Of a DNA stretch of 64,000 bases, positions 61,331 through 64,000 are shown piece by piece. Under the pieces are notes generated by a model. It was not told the origin of the DNA. It saw only the letters and a list, made by a program, of their open reading frames with translations, and searched no databases. Positions within the stretch are counted from its first letter, which is position 1, and every line of letters starts with the position of its first letter. The position numbers and the translations under genes are program-made. The stretch is taken from contig QAOA01007183.1 in assembly GCA_003255065.1 (NCBI GenBank), forward strand, positions 1,411,001-1,475,000, read 5' to 3'. The DNA is from Cercis canadensis (Eukaryota; Streptophyta; Magnoliopsida; Fabales; Fabaceae).

Positions 61331-64000
61331 CTATGTCGCGGTACTCTTCTCTTCCTCAGGGTTTTCATGTCCATTTCTGAAAACCGCACAATAATTGTCC
61401 AACTCAAGTTGCTCCAATATTTGTCTTGTCATCAACAGGTAGGAAGAGTGGCCTTCTATAAGTTGTGTCACATCAACCTGCGAAACAACAGAGGATGGCA
61501 CCTTTGAGCAATGCATCAATGCTACATAAAATCAGTTGTACCTAAGTACAGAATAGAGGGAGCTTACATTCTCAACTCCAGGATGATCAACGGGTTGAAT
61601 TCCAGCTAATCCTTGAGAAAGCAAACTGTGCACAAGAAAATAATTTATTACACATCATGCTTATGCTTTCCAAGTGCTGTAAAGCAATTAGCAGCTGATC
61701 AAAAAGCCACCTCATTAATTAAGAACATCCAATTAATTAATAATGATAAGGATAATAATTAATTAATTTTGTATAAGTTGATAAAAGTGTTAAGATGAAA
61801 GAGTAGTACTGGTTAATTAATAAATAAAAACCTAACAAGCATCCACAACGTGAGGAATCTATAACAACCTTCTGGTGGAAAGTACTATATCTTATCCTTG
61901 TTCCAGTTTCGGATAATATAAGGTTTACTTAAATATCGATGGCAAGACTTGAACTGAATCTATGTATAGATAATCCATACCTGGCACGGAAAGTTATACC
62001 AAGTGTCCAGTCATTTGTAGCATAAGCATTCACAAACCTTCCAGCCACCATCTGCAGAGAGGCGGGAACAGTATCTGATGGTAGTACTGATACCTTTTAA
62101 GCGAAAGTGAGTAGAAAAATAAATTTTCGAAAGTCTCAGGTACCTTTCTAGCTGCCTCCCAATTTTCTCCTTTAATTGAGATTGGTGCGCCAAGAATAAC
62201 AACCCTTTCCACAAGTCCAACTGCAGTAATTAGCAAATTATGAGGTTTCTATAAACCAGAAAGTCCAATTTGCCAATAAATATGATAAGATCAGGGATGA
62301 TAATTCCAAAATACCGTTGTCTCCTTCCGAGTCAGCCAAGCACTGGAGACACTTGAAAATAACACGGGCTCCCAGTGAAAAACCTACTAGCGTCACAGGC
62401 CTGGACCATGAATAGAAAGCTACAGAATAAATTGGATTATACAATGAGGCAACGCTATCATTAATCTTTTTCAATCACTTGAGATGTTGTCACCTGTTTC
62501 CTTGCAGTCCTTTCAGTAGCACTTCAGCGAGCACCTTACCAGCCTTATCAGATCTGCTCCAACAAGCAGGTAATTCAGGTTGGGTATGATGGGAAAAAAA
62601 ATCAAACGTTCTGATAGATGACTGACCACAACTACTAACAATCATCTTTCTGTCTCCCACAGAAAAAAAAAAAAAAAAAAAACAAACAAACAAACAACAG
62701 AGCCCACACTTAGGAAAATGCATCCACGGCCAAGACATATTGATGGATTTTGAATTTATCAACATAACAGTGAGTGAACTGTGGCGTTCAGAAGGCCGAG
62801 AATCCAAATAAACGATTTGGAATTCATTTGTACTAAAGTGCATGCAAAGTGGAAGCTTTGATAGATACACTTTGTAGCAGCGGCTTTGTAGGTGTTTATT
62901 TTATCCAAGTTGCTCAGATAGGAAATGTCAACAGGGATAATTTGAATCAGGGTAGATACAGATTCATACATTAAATCCATAATACACTTAAAAAATAATG
63001 AATAACACAAAAATCGAAAATCTTAATGGAGCCGTCCTTTGTCCTTGGGAACAAATTTTGGCTTTAAGCTCCATCTGTTTGCTGATTTAAACAAGCACTA
63101 CAACTCTTTAGTATGGGCATATTCTTCAGAGAGTAGGTATTAGAGCCAAGAAAGAGATGCCCTTTACCTGTCCACTGCAATTGCCCATTTGTTGTCTATA
63201 AGATTAAATGTAGTAACTAAAGCTGCTGGCCATGCCAGAGCAGCCACAAGTGTGCTTAACACAGTCTTCATGGCACCTTCTTTCATCAACGCTACCACAA
63301 TTTCTGCAATAAGCGTCAAACACTTTCAGCCTGAAAATGTTAAATCTAATCAATCGTCATTCAGAGGTTCAATGAGACTACTTGAAGTAAGCCAGTCCTG
63401 AATTGCAGTGCTCAGTGCAATCAAATTTTTAGACTCCCACTGGAGCGCATACCTATACATATACACACAGGTTGTTACTTGTTAGTATCAAATAATAGAA
63501 AAACTCAGTCAACAGATACTCGAGAATGCATATTCATGAGGAGAATCTAAATTTCAATAGAAGGCAGGCATGAGTCCCATGACAAGGTTTTGAATCGCTC
63601 AGTTTGATTAATAATTAATTAGAAGCAATTTATTAGCTATAGAGGTTATCATATGCTTTAAGACTAGTGAGAAAATCTTTCACATCAGCATACGTGATTT
63701 CCTACAAACCTTAAAAAAGTGTTTAGCAGAAACTGGAATGATTTAACTTCTTCACGAGCTCACAAGGACAACCAAGTATATTTAAGAGGCTTCTCACGAA
63801 AACCAAAGCTAGAAATGGGGGTCTGCAAAGATAAAACTACGTTTCGAAAACTTTAAAACCACATCTATCTGAAAACAAAATTTATAAAACTTATAGTCCT
63901 TGAAAAATATGGTAATTTTTACACACCTCTCCGAGTTATCTTTGTGAACTTCCCAAGGTTTTACAAAATCCTCCTCCGCAAATGCAAGCCCAGAAATGGA
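61331..64000 (-). CDS. DUF726 / TMCO4-like alpha/beta-hydrolase, 3' part (partial)
   Basis: Membrane-associated protein of the DUF726 family (animal relative: TMCO4). Nine exon pieces join in frame: 63927-64000 (continues beyond the window), 63382-63452, 63168-63303, 62494-62553, 62315-62400, 62144-62220, 61981-62051, 61568-61625 and 61331-61477. In order they encode YALQWESKNLIALSTAIQDW, a hydrophobic segment (TLVAALAWPAALVTTFNLI), the nucleophile elbow VTLVGFSLGAR (G-x-S-x-G with the presumed catalytic Ser), VERVVILGAPISIKGENWEA, FVNAYATNDWTLGI (presumed acid) and LIEGHSSYL (presumed catalytic His). The fold is that of a lipase-like hydrolase, but no substrate is established as far as I know. 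The N-terminal half lies outside the window. Confidence 0.92.

Noticed and set aside
1..64000. CRISPR arrays, bacterial operons or phage genes
   Set aside because: All supported genes are spliced plant genes, and the tandem repeats found have no spacer structure.

Overview
This is a piece of nuclear chromosome from a flowering plant, almost certainly a eudicot. The genes are split by short GT–AG introns, the intergenic DNA is very AT-rich and full of small transposons, and the protein families are plant-specific (SHI/SRS, an APETALA3-type MADS-box, double B-box BBX, SLAH). I cannot name the species; the gene set would fit a rosid. An N-gap at 36418-36437 and a single N at 37049 lie next to poly-T runs and show that this is an assembled draft.

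Layout. 887-1589 (+): the last two exons of an RD19-type papain-like cysteine protease; its first exons lie upstream of the window. 2327-9791 (-): a complete 18-exon vacuolar H+-ATPase subunit a, converging on the protease gene. 15596-17020 (-): a two-exon SHI/SRS transcription factor. 17021-29220: about 12 kb without genes, holding LINE remnants, a foldback element, two copies of another foldback family and a minisatellite. 29221-31334 (+): a two-exon S-type anion channel (SLAH1/4-like). 35358-37657 (+): a seven-exon APETALA3-type MADS-box gene. 41088-47074 (+): a seven-exon FHA/MCRS_N nuclear protein related to EMB1967. 47075-54205: no genes, but a Mutator-type MITE and a hAT element, each with target-site duplications. 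54206-55336 (+): a BBX20/21-type double B-box regulator. 55337-58905: a MITE, a tiny LINE tail and an inverted-repeat element with a possible captured ORF. 58906-59544 (-): a secreted glycine-rich protein with a cysteine-rich tail. 61331-64000 (-): the 3' part of a DUF726/TMCO4-like alpha/beta-hydrolase gene that runs off the window.

The genes do not form a pathway. They are ordinary neighbours, and several neighbour pairs (RD19 with VHA-a; AP3 with the FHA gene) match adjacent loci that I remember from Arabidopsis, so the window looks like a conserved ancestral block. All exon joins listed were checked for GT–AG borders and reading frame by hand. I found no convincing novel multi-gene system. 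The most interesting unexplained items are the inverted-repeat element at 57.7-58.5 kb, the foldback pair at 22.9-25.3 kb, the nested element at 39.3-40.4 kb, the extremely short LINE tails, and the regular C-x3-C ladder of the glycine-rich protein.
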